In this document: in pieces, positions 1 to 6,903 of the stretch
Layout of the letters: each line of letters begins with the position of its first letter
Position numbering within the stretch: position 1 is the first letter of the stretch
Assembly (NCBI GenBank): GCA_017621115.1
Contig: JAGATU010000005.1
Location: forward strand, 1 to 19,222
From: Lachnospiraceae bacterium
GTDB taxonomy: Bacteria > Bacillota_A > Clostridia > Lachnospirales > Lachnospiraceae
Reading direction: 5' to 3'
DNA length: 19,222 nucleotides
The notes under the pieces: generated by a model
What the model saw: only the letters and a program-made list of their open reading frames with translations
What the model was told of the DNA's origin: nothing
Databases searched by the model: none
Program-made: the position numbers and the translations under genes

Positions 1-919
1 CGTCCAGTATCATTGGATTGGAATGTTGATTGTCAGCCATGCTGAAAGAAAATGACGGAATTCCCAATGCACATAGTTCATACAAAGTAGTACCGCCTGC
101 CGTAATGGCAAGATCACAAGTAAGCATTAAGGACATTAAGTCGGTAAGACCTCTGTATAAATGAATGTTTGGACAATCTAGTACAAGTTCTTTCAAAACC
201 TCAAAATCTGTATTCAAACTGCCGATGACTATGTGGTAGTCATAATCAGTGGATGTACATTTTTCTAATAAGTGTTTACAAAAAAGTAATGAAAAATGAT
301 ACGGGTCACTGCTACCGGTAGTGATAAATATATTTTTCACATCCTGCTTCAATTCCATTTTTTTGTCCAAAAACTGTGGACGCAAAGGCGCATATTCCGC
401 GCCAAGTAAGAGATTAGGAATGTTTTTATAAATTCCGTTCTTGTGTTCTGCGCACATTCTTTCGGTGAAGCAATCGTAGTTAATTAATAAATCTGCGGTA
501 TATGCAAATTCCCGGATATCATCTATATAGACGGTTCCGGTAATTGCTTGTAACGCTTTCAGATAGTTGTCTGTCACATAATAGGAGTCTATAAGGAGAG
601 TCCCGGGATTTTTTTGCAAAAGAGATAGCAATTCGGGTAATTCTCGCTCCAAATCCCGATAGTCTGCATGAGACAATTCATAAGCATATATATTATTTTT
701 ATCGATAGAGTCTTCATAAGTCTGCATGTCAGATGTGATTACTACAGATGGCTCTTGTTTACATAATATAGAAAGGCTTTCCTCATCCGATACCAAAAAG
801 CAAACAGAATGTCCCCTCGCAATAATCTCACGTGCGATAGTAAGACAGCGCATAATATGCCCTGCCGCAATATCTTTATTACCATCTGTACGGATATAGA
901 TTATTTGAGAAGCTCCCAT
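1..919 (-). CDS. pseG: UDP-2,4-diacetamido-2,4,6-trideoxy-beta-L-altropyranose hydrolase (PseG-like), 3' end beyond window
   Basis: PseG removes UDP from UDP-2,4-diacetamido-2,4,6-trideoxy-L-altrose, giving the free sugar that PseI condenses with phosphoenolpyruvate; it is a cytoplasmic GT-B-fold enzyme. I translated the minus strand by hand: it is open from an ATG at 919-917 to the window edge, 306 codons. The N-terminus reads IIYIRTDGNKDIAAGHIMRC (residues 6-25), the family's substrate/catalytic loop with the expected His (H21). Near residues 268-290 it has AGGTTLYELCALGIPSFSF, the family's UDP-binding C-terminal motif. Family members run about 340-360 residues, so perhaps 40-50 are missing beyond the left edge. 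A ribosome binding site AAAGGA lies about 11 bases before the ATG. The start overlaps the 3' end of pseI by 19 bases, so the two are probably translationally coupled. Family assignment is firm; the exact sugar stereochemistry is inferred from the neighbour pseI. Confidence 0.88.
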   Translation of the reverse strand, partial: MGASQIIYIRTDGNKDIAAGHIMRCLTIAREIIARGHSVCFLVSDEESLSILCKQEPSVVITSDMQTYEDSIDKNNIYAYELSHADYRDLERELPELLSLLQKNPGTLLIDSYYVTDNYLKALQAITGTVYIDDIREFAYTADLLINYDCFTERMCAEHKNGIYKNIPNLLLGAEYAPLRPQFLDKKMELKQDVKNIFITTGSSDPYHFSLLFCKHLLEKCTSTDYDYHIVIGSLNTDFEVLKELVLDCPNIHLYRGLTDLMSLMLTCDLAITAGGTTLYELCALGIPSFSFSMADNQHSNPMILD

Positions 920-1953
920 TTTAAAGGTGTTCCTTTCTTAAGGTCAAAAGCAGCCTGCTTGCCAAGAATCTCATCATAGTGTTTGGTATGAAGACCGTCG
1001 CCCGGGCGGATGGAACGGATATTGTCAGGAGTAAGAATCTCACCTGCTGCAATATCTTTTACAACAAATAAAGAGCGGGAACCGCCATGTTCCAGTTCCT
1101 GGGTTGGGGTCAGTTTATATTCGCTACTGCCAAGTGCTTTTTCCACAATGCGGATATCCTGAACCATTTTGGCAAATTCTTCCGGTTCCATGGAAAATGC
1201 ACTGTCTGGACCTCCGTCACTTCTACGCAAAGTTAAGTGCTTTTCTACCATCTTGGCACCAAGAGCAATGGAACCAACTGCAACAGCCGTTCCCATGGTA
1301 TGGTCGGATAAACCGGTCAGACAACCATAGGTTTTTGCCAGTGTAGGAATAATATTCAAATGTACTTCTTCATAAGGCGTTGGATAAGAAGATACGCATT
1401 TCAAAAGAAAGATATCTTCATTGCCTTCCTCTTTACAAATATCAAGTGCCAGTCTGATATCTTCCGGATAAGCAATACCGGTTGCAAAGATAATGGGCTT
1501 GTGAAGTTTGGCAACCTTACGGATAAGCGGAATATCATTTATTTCGTAAGAAGCTATTTTGTAGGCGGGAACATTCATTTCCTCCAAAAAGTCTACTGAC
1601 GTAAAATCAAATGGGGAGGAAAAACATTCCATGCCCAGTTTATTTGCCTCTTCCATAATACGCGGTTGCCAATCCCATGGAGTGTAGGCTTCCTGATATA
1701 AATCATAAAGCGTTCTGCCATCCCAGATGGTTCCCTCATTAATTTGAAAAATGGGATCATCGCAATCAATGGTAATGGTATCCGCCGTATAAGTCTGTAA
1801 TTTAATAGCATCGGCGCCGGCTTCTTTAGCTGCATGTACAAGTTCCAGGGCACGGTTGTAGTCCTGGTTATGATTGCCGGACAATTCGGCTACAATAAAG
1901 GTGGGAGCGTTATCTCCTACAATGCGTCTTCCGATTTTGAATGAATGATTCAT
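901..1953 (-). CDS. pseI: Pseudaminic acid synthase (PseI, NeuB family)
   Basis: PseI condenses 2,4-diacetamido-2,4,6-trideoxy-L-altrose with phosphoenolpyruvate to form pseudaminic acid, a nine-carbon nonulosonic acid, in the cytoplasm. The 350-residue protein has the normal length. It shows the NeuB TIM barrel (about 15-275), with AELSGNHNQ (22-30) and KLQTYTAD (51-58), and the two metal-binding histidines in GLSDHTMG (H218) and VEKHLT (H239). A SAF/antifreeze-like C-terminal domain follows (about 290-350, starting GSRSLFVVKDIAAGE). The stretch DGRTLYDLYQEAYTPWDW (78-95) favours PseI over neuraminic (NeuB) or legionaminic (LegI) synthases. The ribosome binding site AGGAGA lies 6 bases before the ATG. 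The 46-base gap from the upstream decarboxylase and the 19-base overlap with pseG indicate one transcript. What is seen: family and motifs. What is inferred: pseudaminic rather than another nonulosonic acid. Confidence 0.93.
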   Translation of the reverse strand: MNHSFKIGRRIVGDNAPTFIVAELSGNHNQDYNRALELVHAAKEAGADAIKLQTYTADTITIDCDDPIFQINEGTIWDGRTLYDLYQEAYTPWDWQPRIMEEANKLGMECFSSPFDFTSVDFLEEMNVPAYKIASYEINDIPLIRKVAKLHKPIIFATGIAYPEDIRLALDICKEEGNEDIFLLKCVSSYPTPYEEVHLNIIPTLAKTYGCLTGLSDHTMGTAVAVGSIALGAKMVEKHLTLRRSDGGPDSAFSMEPEEFAKMVQDIRIVEKALGSSEYKLTPTQELEHGGSRSLFVVKDIAAGEILTPDNIRSIRPGDGLHTKHYDEILGKQAAFDLKKGTPLKWELLK

Positions 1954-1999
1954 AAGGTTCTCCTGATATTTTAGAAAAGAGGGGCGGTTTACATAACAA

Positions 2000-3202
2000 T
2001 CATTCCTCTATATGATTTTTCATCAAATATTCATCGTTGTTCCACGGCTCTCTGGCCGTGAATATACTTCCGTCTTCTTTTTCAACATAAACAGCCGGAA
2101 AATAATGAATAAAAAGCGGGCTTAAGCAAATGGTATATCCGCCTGCGGTCTCATATATAATGCGGTCACCCGGTACAAGTTCTTTCTCATTTTCAATAGG
2201 GAATAAGCGGTCATATTCCATACAGGTAGAACCGCAGACCCATTGTAAAGGTAAAGAATTCCTGGTTGTTGTATCAGAACTATATTCAATATGATGCGGA
2301 TATACATGTCTTGTAACCTGAGGGTTTAAATTAACACGGCTTCCGTCAGTAACAAGATATACACGGTCACGGATCTGTTTGTAGTCTAATACCGTTGTTT
2401 CAAAAGTGGTTGCTCTGGAAACAAGAGATACACCGGGCTCAACAATAAGTGCGGTTTTTTCCGGAGAAAAGACTGTGCGTAATTCTTCTCCGATACGGGC
2501 AAAGTAATCCCTGTAATCCGGTTTGTCAGCTCGTCCTCCGAAATATCCGCCGCCCATATCTACATAAGAAAGATCTAAGTTATATTCTGTCGCAATGATA
2601 CCTGCCATTCTTGCGAGTGCACCATATACGTCCACGGTACGGGACTGTGTGGAAGAGTGCAGGTGTAGACCGGCGATAACAACATTTGGCAAAGTACGAA
2701 GAGTCTCTATTGCCTGTGCGAGTACACCGTTTTCATAACAATATCCGAAACGGCCACCATCTTCCTCAGCCAGTTGTTCGTTTGGACAAAGCGACTTGAT
2801 ATCACAGTTGACACGAAGTCCGATACGGAAAGACTTTTGCGGATAGGTTGTACTTAATTCCTGCATCCAATCCAGTTCATAGTTAGAATCGAGGTTTACA
2901 TAACCACCGTTTAGTAATACCTGCTTGAAGGTATCAAACTCCTTAATGGGACCGTTGTAGATAATCTTATCATCCGTATAGCCAAGTCTTTTCGCTAAAT
3001 CATATTCTGTATCAGATACAACTTCAGCATAAAAACCCTGATTTTTCAAATAAGACAAAAGCCAGGGAAGGGAATTGGTCTTAACGGAATATCCCGGAAT
3101 ATAGTTACCCCAGTTTTTGTCAAGAGAATCCTTGAGTAACCGGATATCATATTGTAAGTCCGATTCTTTAATTCGATAAAAAGGAGTTGCTAACTGTGTC
3201 AT
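2000..3202 (-). CDS. PLP-dependent decarboxylase, fold III (LysA/BtrK/ornithine decarboxylase-like)
   Basis: This 400-residue protein belongs to the alanine-racemase-fold (fold III) PLP enzymes that decarboxylate amino acids. The PLP-binding lysine is in GYSVKTNSLP (K41). Other hallmarks are AGLHLHSSTQS (177-187), the phosphate-binding VDMGGGYFGG (214-223), EPG (255-257), a catalytic-cysteine region CGSTCMEYDRL (323-333) equivalent to the CExxD segment of diaminopimelate decarboxylases, and GGYTICLSPLF (354-364) near the C-terminus. It is the first gene of a minus-strand operon with pseI and pseG, preceded by a good sigma-A-type promoter and a GAGGAA ribosome binding site. Diaminopimelate decarboxylase for lysine synthesis is unlikely in this setting. 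I infer that it makes an amine or acts on an amino-acid-derived group linked to the nonulosonate or the glycan, possibly on a carrier protein as BtrK does. The substrate cannot be read from the sequence. Confidence 0.82.
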   Translation of the reverse strand: MTQLATPFYRIKESDLQYDIRLLKDSLDKNWGNYIPGYSVKTNSLPWLLSYLKNQGFYAEVVSDTEYDLAKRLGYTDDKIIYNGPIKEFDTFKQVLLNGGYVNLDSNYELDWMQELSTTYPQKSFRIGLRVNCDIKSLCPNEQLAEEDGGRFGYCYENGVLAQAIETLRTLPNVVIAGLHLHSSTQSRTVDVYGALARMAGIIATEYNLDLSYVDMGGGYFGGRADKPDYRDYFARIGEELRTVFSPEKTALIVEPGVSLVSRATTFETTVLDYKQIRDRVYLVTDGSRVNLNPQVTRHVYPHHIEYSSDTTTRNSLPLQWVCGSTCMEYDRLFPIENEKELVPGDRIIYETAGGYTICLSPLFIHYFPAVYVEKEDGSIFTAREPWNNDEYLMKNHIEE

Positions 3203-3233
3203 AATTCCTCACATTCAATAATAATCTTTTCTT

Positions 3234-3261
3234 ATTATACACCATTGTTGATTGCAATCAA
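3234..3261 (-). promoter_or_regulatory. Promoter of the decarboxylase-pseI-pseG operon
   Basis: On the minus strand a -35 hexamer TTGATT (3261-3256) is followed, after 16 bases, by a perfect -10 TATAAT (3239-3234). This gives a leader of about 25 bases before the decarboxylase ATG at 3202. It is a sigma-A-type match by eye only. The -35 box lies in one half of a perfect palindrome, listed separately. Confidence 0.65.
3248..3261. promoter_or_regulatory. Perfect 14-bp palindrome TTGATTGCAATCAA in divergent promoter region
   Basis: The sequence TTGATTGCAATCAA equals its own reverse complement. Its halves are TTGATT in each direction. One half is the -35 box of the minus-strand promoter. The other half sits 17 bases before TATGGT (3271-3276) on the plus strand, a weaker possible -10. 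It could be an operator for a dimeric regulator or a shared -35 for divergent transcription. No regulator gene is visible in the window, so the role is inference. Confidence 0.4.
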
Positions 3262-3293
3262 AGAAAAAACTATGGTAAGATGTGTAAGAGTCT

Positions 3294-3322
3294 TTGAATA
3301 ACAGACATTTTAGTATTATACA
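3294..3322 (+). promoter_or_regulatory. Candidate promoter of the GT52-like gene
   Basis: TTGAAT (3294-3299), a 17-base spacer and TATACA (3317-3322) form a moderate sigma-A-like match, giving a leader of about 20 bases. Alternative readings are TATTAT (3314-3319) as the -10, with a short 14-base spacer, or TTGATT (3248-3253) with TATGGT (3271-3276). The gene must have its own promoter because the upstream gene is divergent. Confidence 0.45.
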
Positions 3323-3337
3323 CGGTGGTCATAATAT

Positions 3338-3343
3338 AAGGAG
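3338..3343 (+). promoter_or_regulatory. Ribosome binding site AAGGAG deciding the start at 3350
   Basis: Two adjacent in-frame ATG codons stand at 3347 and 3350. AAGGAG (3338-3343) is only 3 bases from the first but 6 from the second, so the second ATG is the more likely start. Confidence 0.6.
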
Positions 3344-3349
3344 CAGATG

Positions 3350-4417
3350 ATGAGTAAAAGAGTTTACATTTGTCATACCTTTTATCATGTATATATATCC
3401 TGTCTCAAGGAGTTGAATTTTCCAAAAGAAGAGAGAGGTAATGCGGATTTGCTTTTGAGCACGCTTTCCAATGATTTCGGAAATCTGAGAGAGCGGGCGG
3501 AGAAATCCGGGTTGTTTGATTTGGTTTTGCCTTATGAGGAAAAAGAAGAAAGTTCTTTCCCGCAGTTGAAAAAATATCATAAGGACAGAGGAAATCTTAT
3601 TTTAAATATGCTTGCGAGAATGCGTTTTACAAAGCTGTTCGGGAAGCTGCAGGCTCCTTTTGTGCCGGTAGACCTCAAGAAATATGAGGATATCTATGTA
3701 TTCTGTGATTCGGATCCTATCGGTTATTATTTGAATGCATATAAGATTCCGTACCATGCACTGGAAGATGGTCTCGACTGTATCCGTTATTATGATACGG
3801 CAAGATATGATAATCGCGGACATTTTGAACTAAAGGCGTGGATGGCCTCAAAGAATTTGATATTTATTCAGAATGGGTATTCGAAGTATTGTATTGATAT
3901 GGAAGTGAATAATATTTCTGTGCTACCGTATCCTTGTCCCAAATATATTGAAAAGCCAAGGGAAGAACTCACTGTATGGTTAACAGATGAAGATAAAAGA
4001 ATTCTGGTGTCGATATTTATGGAGAATCTGGCGCTGTTGGAAGAACAACTTGCACAGTGCCCGAAAGACAAAGCGAAGGTTTTGTTGTTATCGGAGCCTT
4101 TGTGCGATTTAGAAACCAGAGAACGCATTTTCAAAGATATTATCCGTGAATACTGCGGAGATTGTGTGGTTTTGATTAAGCCTCATCCAAGGGATGTTCT
4201 GGATTACAAATTACTATTTGCGGAGCATATCGTGATTGAAGGGAAGTTTCCTATGGAAATCCTCAATTTTATTCCGGGACTATCTTTTGACAAGGTGATA
4301 TCCGTATTTACGGTACCGGATGCCATTAAATTTGCCGGAGAAATACTTTTTCTGGGCGAGGATTTTATGGATAAATATGAGGCTCCCGAAATTCATAGAC
4401 AGAATGAAGCAATATAG
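3350..4417 (+). CDS. Putative sialyltransferase-like glycosyltransferase (GT52-like), candidate nonulosonate transferase
   Basis: This cytoplasmic protein of 355 residues has no evident membrane segment. It carries the two short motifs shared by bacterial sialyltransferases of families such as GT52, GT38 and GT80: a D/E-D/E-G motif in YHALEDGLD (E139-D140-G141) and an HP motif in LIKPHPRD (H279-P280), followed by VISVFTV (about 317-323) near the nucleotide-binding serine/threonine region. The segment YVFCDSDPIGYYLN before the acidic motif also looks GT52-like. It is divergent from the pseI/pseG operon and ends in its own terminator, so it is probably monocistronic. I infer transfer of CMP-pseudaminic acid or a related nonulosonate to a glycan or lipid acceptor. 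Family placement rests on motif recognition, and overall similarity could not be computed. A GT-B enzyme using another donor is the main alternative. Confidence 0.7.
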   Translation: MSKRVYICHTFYHVYISCLKELNFPKEERGNADLLLSTLSNDFGNLRERAEKSGLFDLVLPYEEKEESSFPQLKKYHKDRGNLILNMLARMRFTKLFGKLQAPFVPVDLKKYEDIYVFCDSDPIGYYLNAYKIPYHALEDGLDCIRYYDTARYDNRGHFELKAWMASKNLIFIQNGYSKYCIDMEVNNISVLPYPCPKYIEKPREELTVWLTDEDKRILVSIFMENLALLEEQLAQCPKDKAKVLLLSEPLCDLETRERIFKDIIREYCGDCVVLIKPHPRDVLDYKLLFAEHIVIEGKFPMEILNFIPGLSFDKVISVFTVPDAIKFAGEILFLGEDFMDKYEAPEIHRQNEAI

Positions 4418-4426
4418 ACAAAAGGT

Positions 4427-4465
4427 AAAACGACAACTCGTGAAGCGTGTTGTCGTTTTGTTATG
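4427..4465 (+). terminator. Rho-independent terminator after the GT52-like gene
   Basis: An 11-bp perfect stem pairs AAAACGACAAC (4427-4437) with GTTGTCGTTTT (4449-4459) around an 11-base loop, beginning 10 bases after the stop codon. The right arm ends in TTTT and is followed by GTTATGTTTG, a fairly T-rich tail. The A-rich left and T-rich right ends suggest it could work in both directions, but no convergent gene needs that. Confidence 0.85.
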
Positions 4466-4478
4466 TTTGTGGTACAAT
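4450..4478 (+). promoter_or_regulatory. Candidate promoter of the ABC-transporter operon, overlapping the terminator
   Basis: TTGTCG (4450-4455), a 17-base spacer and TACAAT (4473-4478) form a plausible sigma-A-type promoter. The -35 box would lie in the downstream arm of the preceding terminator. GGAG (4497-4500) is the only ribosome binding site candidate for the ATG at 4512, with a long 11-base spacing. Confidence 0.4.
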
Positions 4479-4511
4479 AAAATGTCAATTTAAATTGGAG
4501 ATATTATACCC

Positions 4512-6263
4512 ATGGTTAAGATATTAAAGAAAATGAACCGTCTTTTAGATGGTAAACAGAAACGATTAATGGTGCTGATTGTGTTTTTGATGCTAATCGG
4601 CGGTATTTTGGAAAGTTTAAGTATTTCGGTGGTAATTCCTGTGATTGAAGTTTTACTTGATCCGAATGCAGTTGTTACCAATAAATACTTTGCTTGGATA
4701 TACAATGTTTTGCATCTAAACAGCGTAACGCAATTCACTATCGTTATGATGCTTGCATTAATCATGGCGTTTGTTCTTAAGAATCTGTTCCTGTTTTTGC
4801 AGAATGTGGTTCAGCTTCGATTTGTTTATACCAATCAGTTTGCTACATCCCGTAAGATGATGATTAATTTTATGAACCGTCCTTACGAATATTATCTGAA
4901 TGCGGATACGGCGGTCATACAGCGCAGCATTACTTCGGATGTTAACAATATGTATGGTTTAATATTATCACTGCTTCAGTTGGTTAGTGAGGCGGTGGTT
5001 TTTGCATGCCTTGTAGCTGTTTTATTGGTAGTGGATGCTAAGATGATTCTGACAATTGCAGCACTGCTGTTAGTAGTTCTGGTTCTGATAAAAGTTGTAA
5101 TTAAACCAATAATGGTAAAAGCGGGACAGGAAAATCAGGATTATTATTCAGGACTGTACAAATGGATTGAACAGTCTGTTATGGGAATTAAAGAAATTAA
5201 GATTGCCAATAAAGAGCAGTATTTTATTAATGAATATGCAAATTGCGGATTTGGCTATGTCAATGCGGTACAGAAATATAATTTGTACAATTCCACGCCT
5301 CGTTTGTTAATTGAGACGGTATGTATTGCCGGGTTGGTTATTTACATGCTGATTGTTATGCTTCAGGGAGCAAGTGTTACGGAGATGATGCCGCAGCTTA
5401 CTACATTCGGATTGGCTGCGATGCGATTAATTCCGAGTGCCAACCGTATCAATAATTATTTGACAAGTATTTCTTATTTTGAACCGTTTTTTATGGGTGT
5501 ATCGGACAACCTGCAGGAAGATATCCATGATGAAAACGTAGTATACGATGTGGAAGCCTATGCCCATGCAAAAGAAGTGGTTAAAATGGATGTCCATAAA
5601 GAAATTGAACTGCAGGATATTACGTATAAATATCCGAATTCAGAGGCGATTATTTTTGACCATGCGGATATGACGATTCCGATTGGTTCTGCAGTCGGTA
5701 TTGTGGGAAGTTCCGGTTCCGGTAAGACCACAATTGTGGACGTGATGCTTGGTCTTTTGCGCCTGCAGACCGGTAAGATTCTTGCTGATGGAGTGGATGT
5801 TCAGACCAATTATGAGGGATGGCTTAAGAACATTGGCTATATTCCGCAGACAATTTTTATGATTGATTCTACTATCCGACGTAATGTGGCGTTTGGTGTT
5901 GCTGATGAAGATATTGATGATGAGAGAGTATGGGCTGTTTTAAAAGAAGCGCAGTTGGATGAATTCGTACGCAGTCTTCCTGAAGGGCTTGATACGGGAA
6001 TCGGCGAGCGTGGTATTCGTCTTTCCGGTGGTCAGAGACAGCGTATCGGTATTGCAAGAGCGTTGTTTGAAGATCCGGAAGTATTGGTGCTGGATGAAGC
6101 GACTTCGGCACTCGATAATGACACCGAAGCAGCGATTATGGAGTCTATCAACCGTTTGCACGGTAAAAAGACATTGGTTATTATTGCGCACAGACTTCAG
6201 ACCATTGAGAAGTGTGACATGGTATTCCGTGTAGAAAACGGAAAAATCAGCAGAGAAAGATAA
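4512..6263 (+). CDS. ABC transporter, fused permease/ATPase, PglK-like lipid-linked oligosaccharide flippase
   Basis: This 583-residue half-transporter fuses an N-terminal six-helix exporter domain (about 15-340) to a C-terminal ATPase (about 365-583). The ATPase has Walker A GSSGSGKTT (399-407, K405), signature LSGGQRQRIG (504-513), Walker B VLVLDE (524-529) and H-loop IAHRL (H560). Features recalled from Campylobacter PglK include the ILESLSISVVIPVIEVLL-type first helix and AAMRLIPSANRI in the last transmembrane region. PglK flips undecaprenyl-diphosphate-linked heptasaccharide across the membrane as a homodimer. In a glycan locus with a ligase and no visible Wzx, export of a lipid-linked glycan is the natural role (inference). 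It follows a terminator and probably opens the long plus-strand operon. A lipid or drug exporter of the MsbA type is a less likely alternative. Confidence 0.85.
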   Translation: MVKILKKMNRLLDGKQKRLMVLIVFLMLIGGILESLSISVVIPVIEVLLDPNAVVTNKYFAWIYNVLHLNSVTQFTIVMMLALIMAFVLKNLFLFLQNVVQLRFVYTNQFATSRKMMINFMNRPYEYYLNADTAVIQRSITSDVNNMYGLILSLLQLVSEAVVFACLVAVLLVVDAKMILTIAALLLVVLVLIKVVIKPIMVKAGQENQDYYSGLYKWIEQSVMGIKEIKIANKEQYFINEYANCGFGYVNAVQKYNLYNSTPRLLIETVCIAGLVIYMLIVMLQGASVTEMMPQLTTFGLAAMRLIPSANRINNYLTSISYFEPFFMGVSDNLQEDIHDENVVYDVEAYAHAKEVVKMDVHKEIELQDITYKYPNSEAIIFDHADMTIPIGSAVGIVGSSGSGKTTIVDVMLGLLRLQTGKILADGVDVQTNYEGWLKNIGYIPQTIFMIDSTIRRNVAFGVADEDIDDERVWAVLKEAQLDEFVRSLPEGLDTGIGERGIRLSGGQRQRIGIARALFEDPEVLVLDEATSALDNDTEAAIMESINRLHGKKTLVIIAHRLQTIEKCDMVFRVENGKISRER

Positions 6264-6275
6264 AGAGGAACTAAG

Positions 6276-6710
6276 ATGAAAAAAATATGGGACTGGGGAC
6301 TTGGCATGTACCGCAAATATCAGGAAGCTATTGATTACCTGTTCTGGGGCGGTGTGGCATTCGTTCTCAGCATGGTACTGTTTTATATATTTGCCAATAT
6401 GATGATGATTGAAGAGCAGATTGCCAATGTCATTACATGGATTATCTGCGTTATTTTCACCTATCTTACTAACCGCACCTTTGTGTTTAAGAGTAAGACA
6501 AAGGGGATGAAAGCGATTACAAAAGAATTTACGGAATTTACCTCGGCGCGATTGGCTACACTCATTTTAGAGAATATTGTATTGCTCATTTGCATTGATT
6601 TGTTGACATGGCATAACATGATTGCCAAGTTAATTGGCCAGTTCTTAGTAATTGTATCGAACTATATTTTGTCTAAGCTTTGGATTTTTAAGAAGAAAGA
6701 AAGTAAGTAA
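6276..6710 (+). CDS. GtrA-family membrane protein (putative polyprenyl-phosphate-sugar flippase)
   Basis: This small 144-residue protein has four predicted membrane helices (about 19-43, 48-67, 85-110 and 114-137). It has the family's cytoplasmic loop YLTNRTFVFKSK (66-77) and a basic C-terminus LWIFKKKESK. GtrA proteins are thought to move polyprenyl-phosphate-linked monosaccharides, made by GtrB-type enzymes, across the membrane. A GtrB/ArnC-like enzyme is encoded at 13263-14201 in the same direction, so both parts of such a system are present. It starts 12 bases after the ABC transporter with GAGGA as ribosome binding site, so co-transcription is likely. The family call is secure; the sugar is unknown. 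Confidence 0.85.
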   Translation: MKKIWDWGLGMYRKYQEAIDYLFWGGVAFVLSMVLFYIFANMMMIEEQIANVITWIICVIFTYLTNRTFVFKSKTKGMKAITKEFTEFTSARLATLILENIVLLICIDLLTWHNMIAKLIGQFLVIVSNYILSKLWIFKKKESK

Positions 6711-6750
6711 TATTTTATTTCGATTGTCGGAATGCGGACTGCGATTACAG

Positions 6751-6884
6751 GTGGGGAGTTGGATATGCTTTATCTGCGACCCTCTGTTAACACCGGTACT
6801 TAGCGAGGCTTTTTCGAGCTTAGTACCGCTGTGTTATAAAGGGAGCGAAAGCGTGTCGCAGATAAAGCATATCCGGCTCCCCAC
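6751..6884. repeat. 134-bp imperfect inverted repeat (possible MITE-like element or structured RNA)
   Basis: Two 30-base arms, 6751-6780 and 6855-6884, are reverse complements except at two positions (TT at 6759-6760 against GG at 6875-6876), which would be G-U pairs in RNA. Inside is a second stem: AACAC (6789-6793) with GTGTT (6831-6835), CGGTACT (6794-6800) with AGTACCG (6822-6828), and AGC (6802-6804) with GCT (6818-6820), around a T-rich loop. CCCT (6780-6783, starting with the last base of the left arm) can also pair with AGGG (6840-6843). TTACA (6745-6749) and TGTAA (6888-6892) extend the symmetry outward. No T-run follows either side, so it is not an ordinary terminator. It fills most of the gap between the GtrA and acyltransferase genes. 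I see no transposase and no clear target duplication. Confidence 0.8.
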
Positions 6885-6893
6885 GAATGTAAA

Positions 6894-6899
6894 AGGAGG
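6894..6899 (+). promoter_or_regulatory. Ribosome binding site AGGAGG deciding the acyltransferase start
   Basis: AGGAGG, within AAAAGGAGGAGGC, stands 4 bases before the ATG at 6904. It supports that start over in-frame upstream starts reaching back through the inverted repeat into the GtrA gene. Confidence 0.8.
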
Positions 6900-6903
6900 A
6901 GGC

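Noticed and set aside
2000..3202. Housekeeping diaminopimelate decarboxylase (lysA)
   Set aside because: The fold and motifs fit the superfamily, but the context (operon with pseI and pseG) and the CGSTCMEYD segment do not specifically support lysine biosynthesis; the substrate is left open.
6751..6884. Inverted repeat read as a Rho-independent terminator
   Set aside because: No T-run follows the stem on either strand and the genes on both sides run in the same direction with coupled function. A repeat element or RNA structure is the safer label.
6652..6903. In-frame upstream extension of the acyltransferase reading frame through the inverted repeat to an ATG inside the GtrA gene
   Set aside because: The extension would translate both arms of the repeat and overlap gtrA. 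AGGAGG before 6904 and a canonical acyltransferase 3 first helix right after it fix the start.
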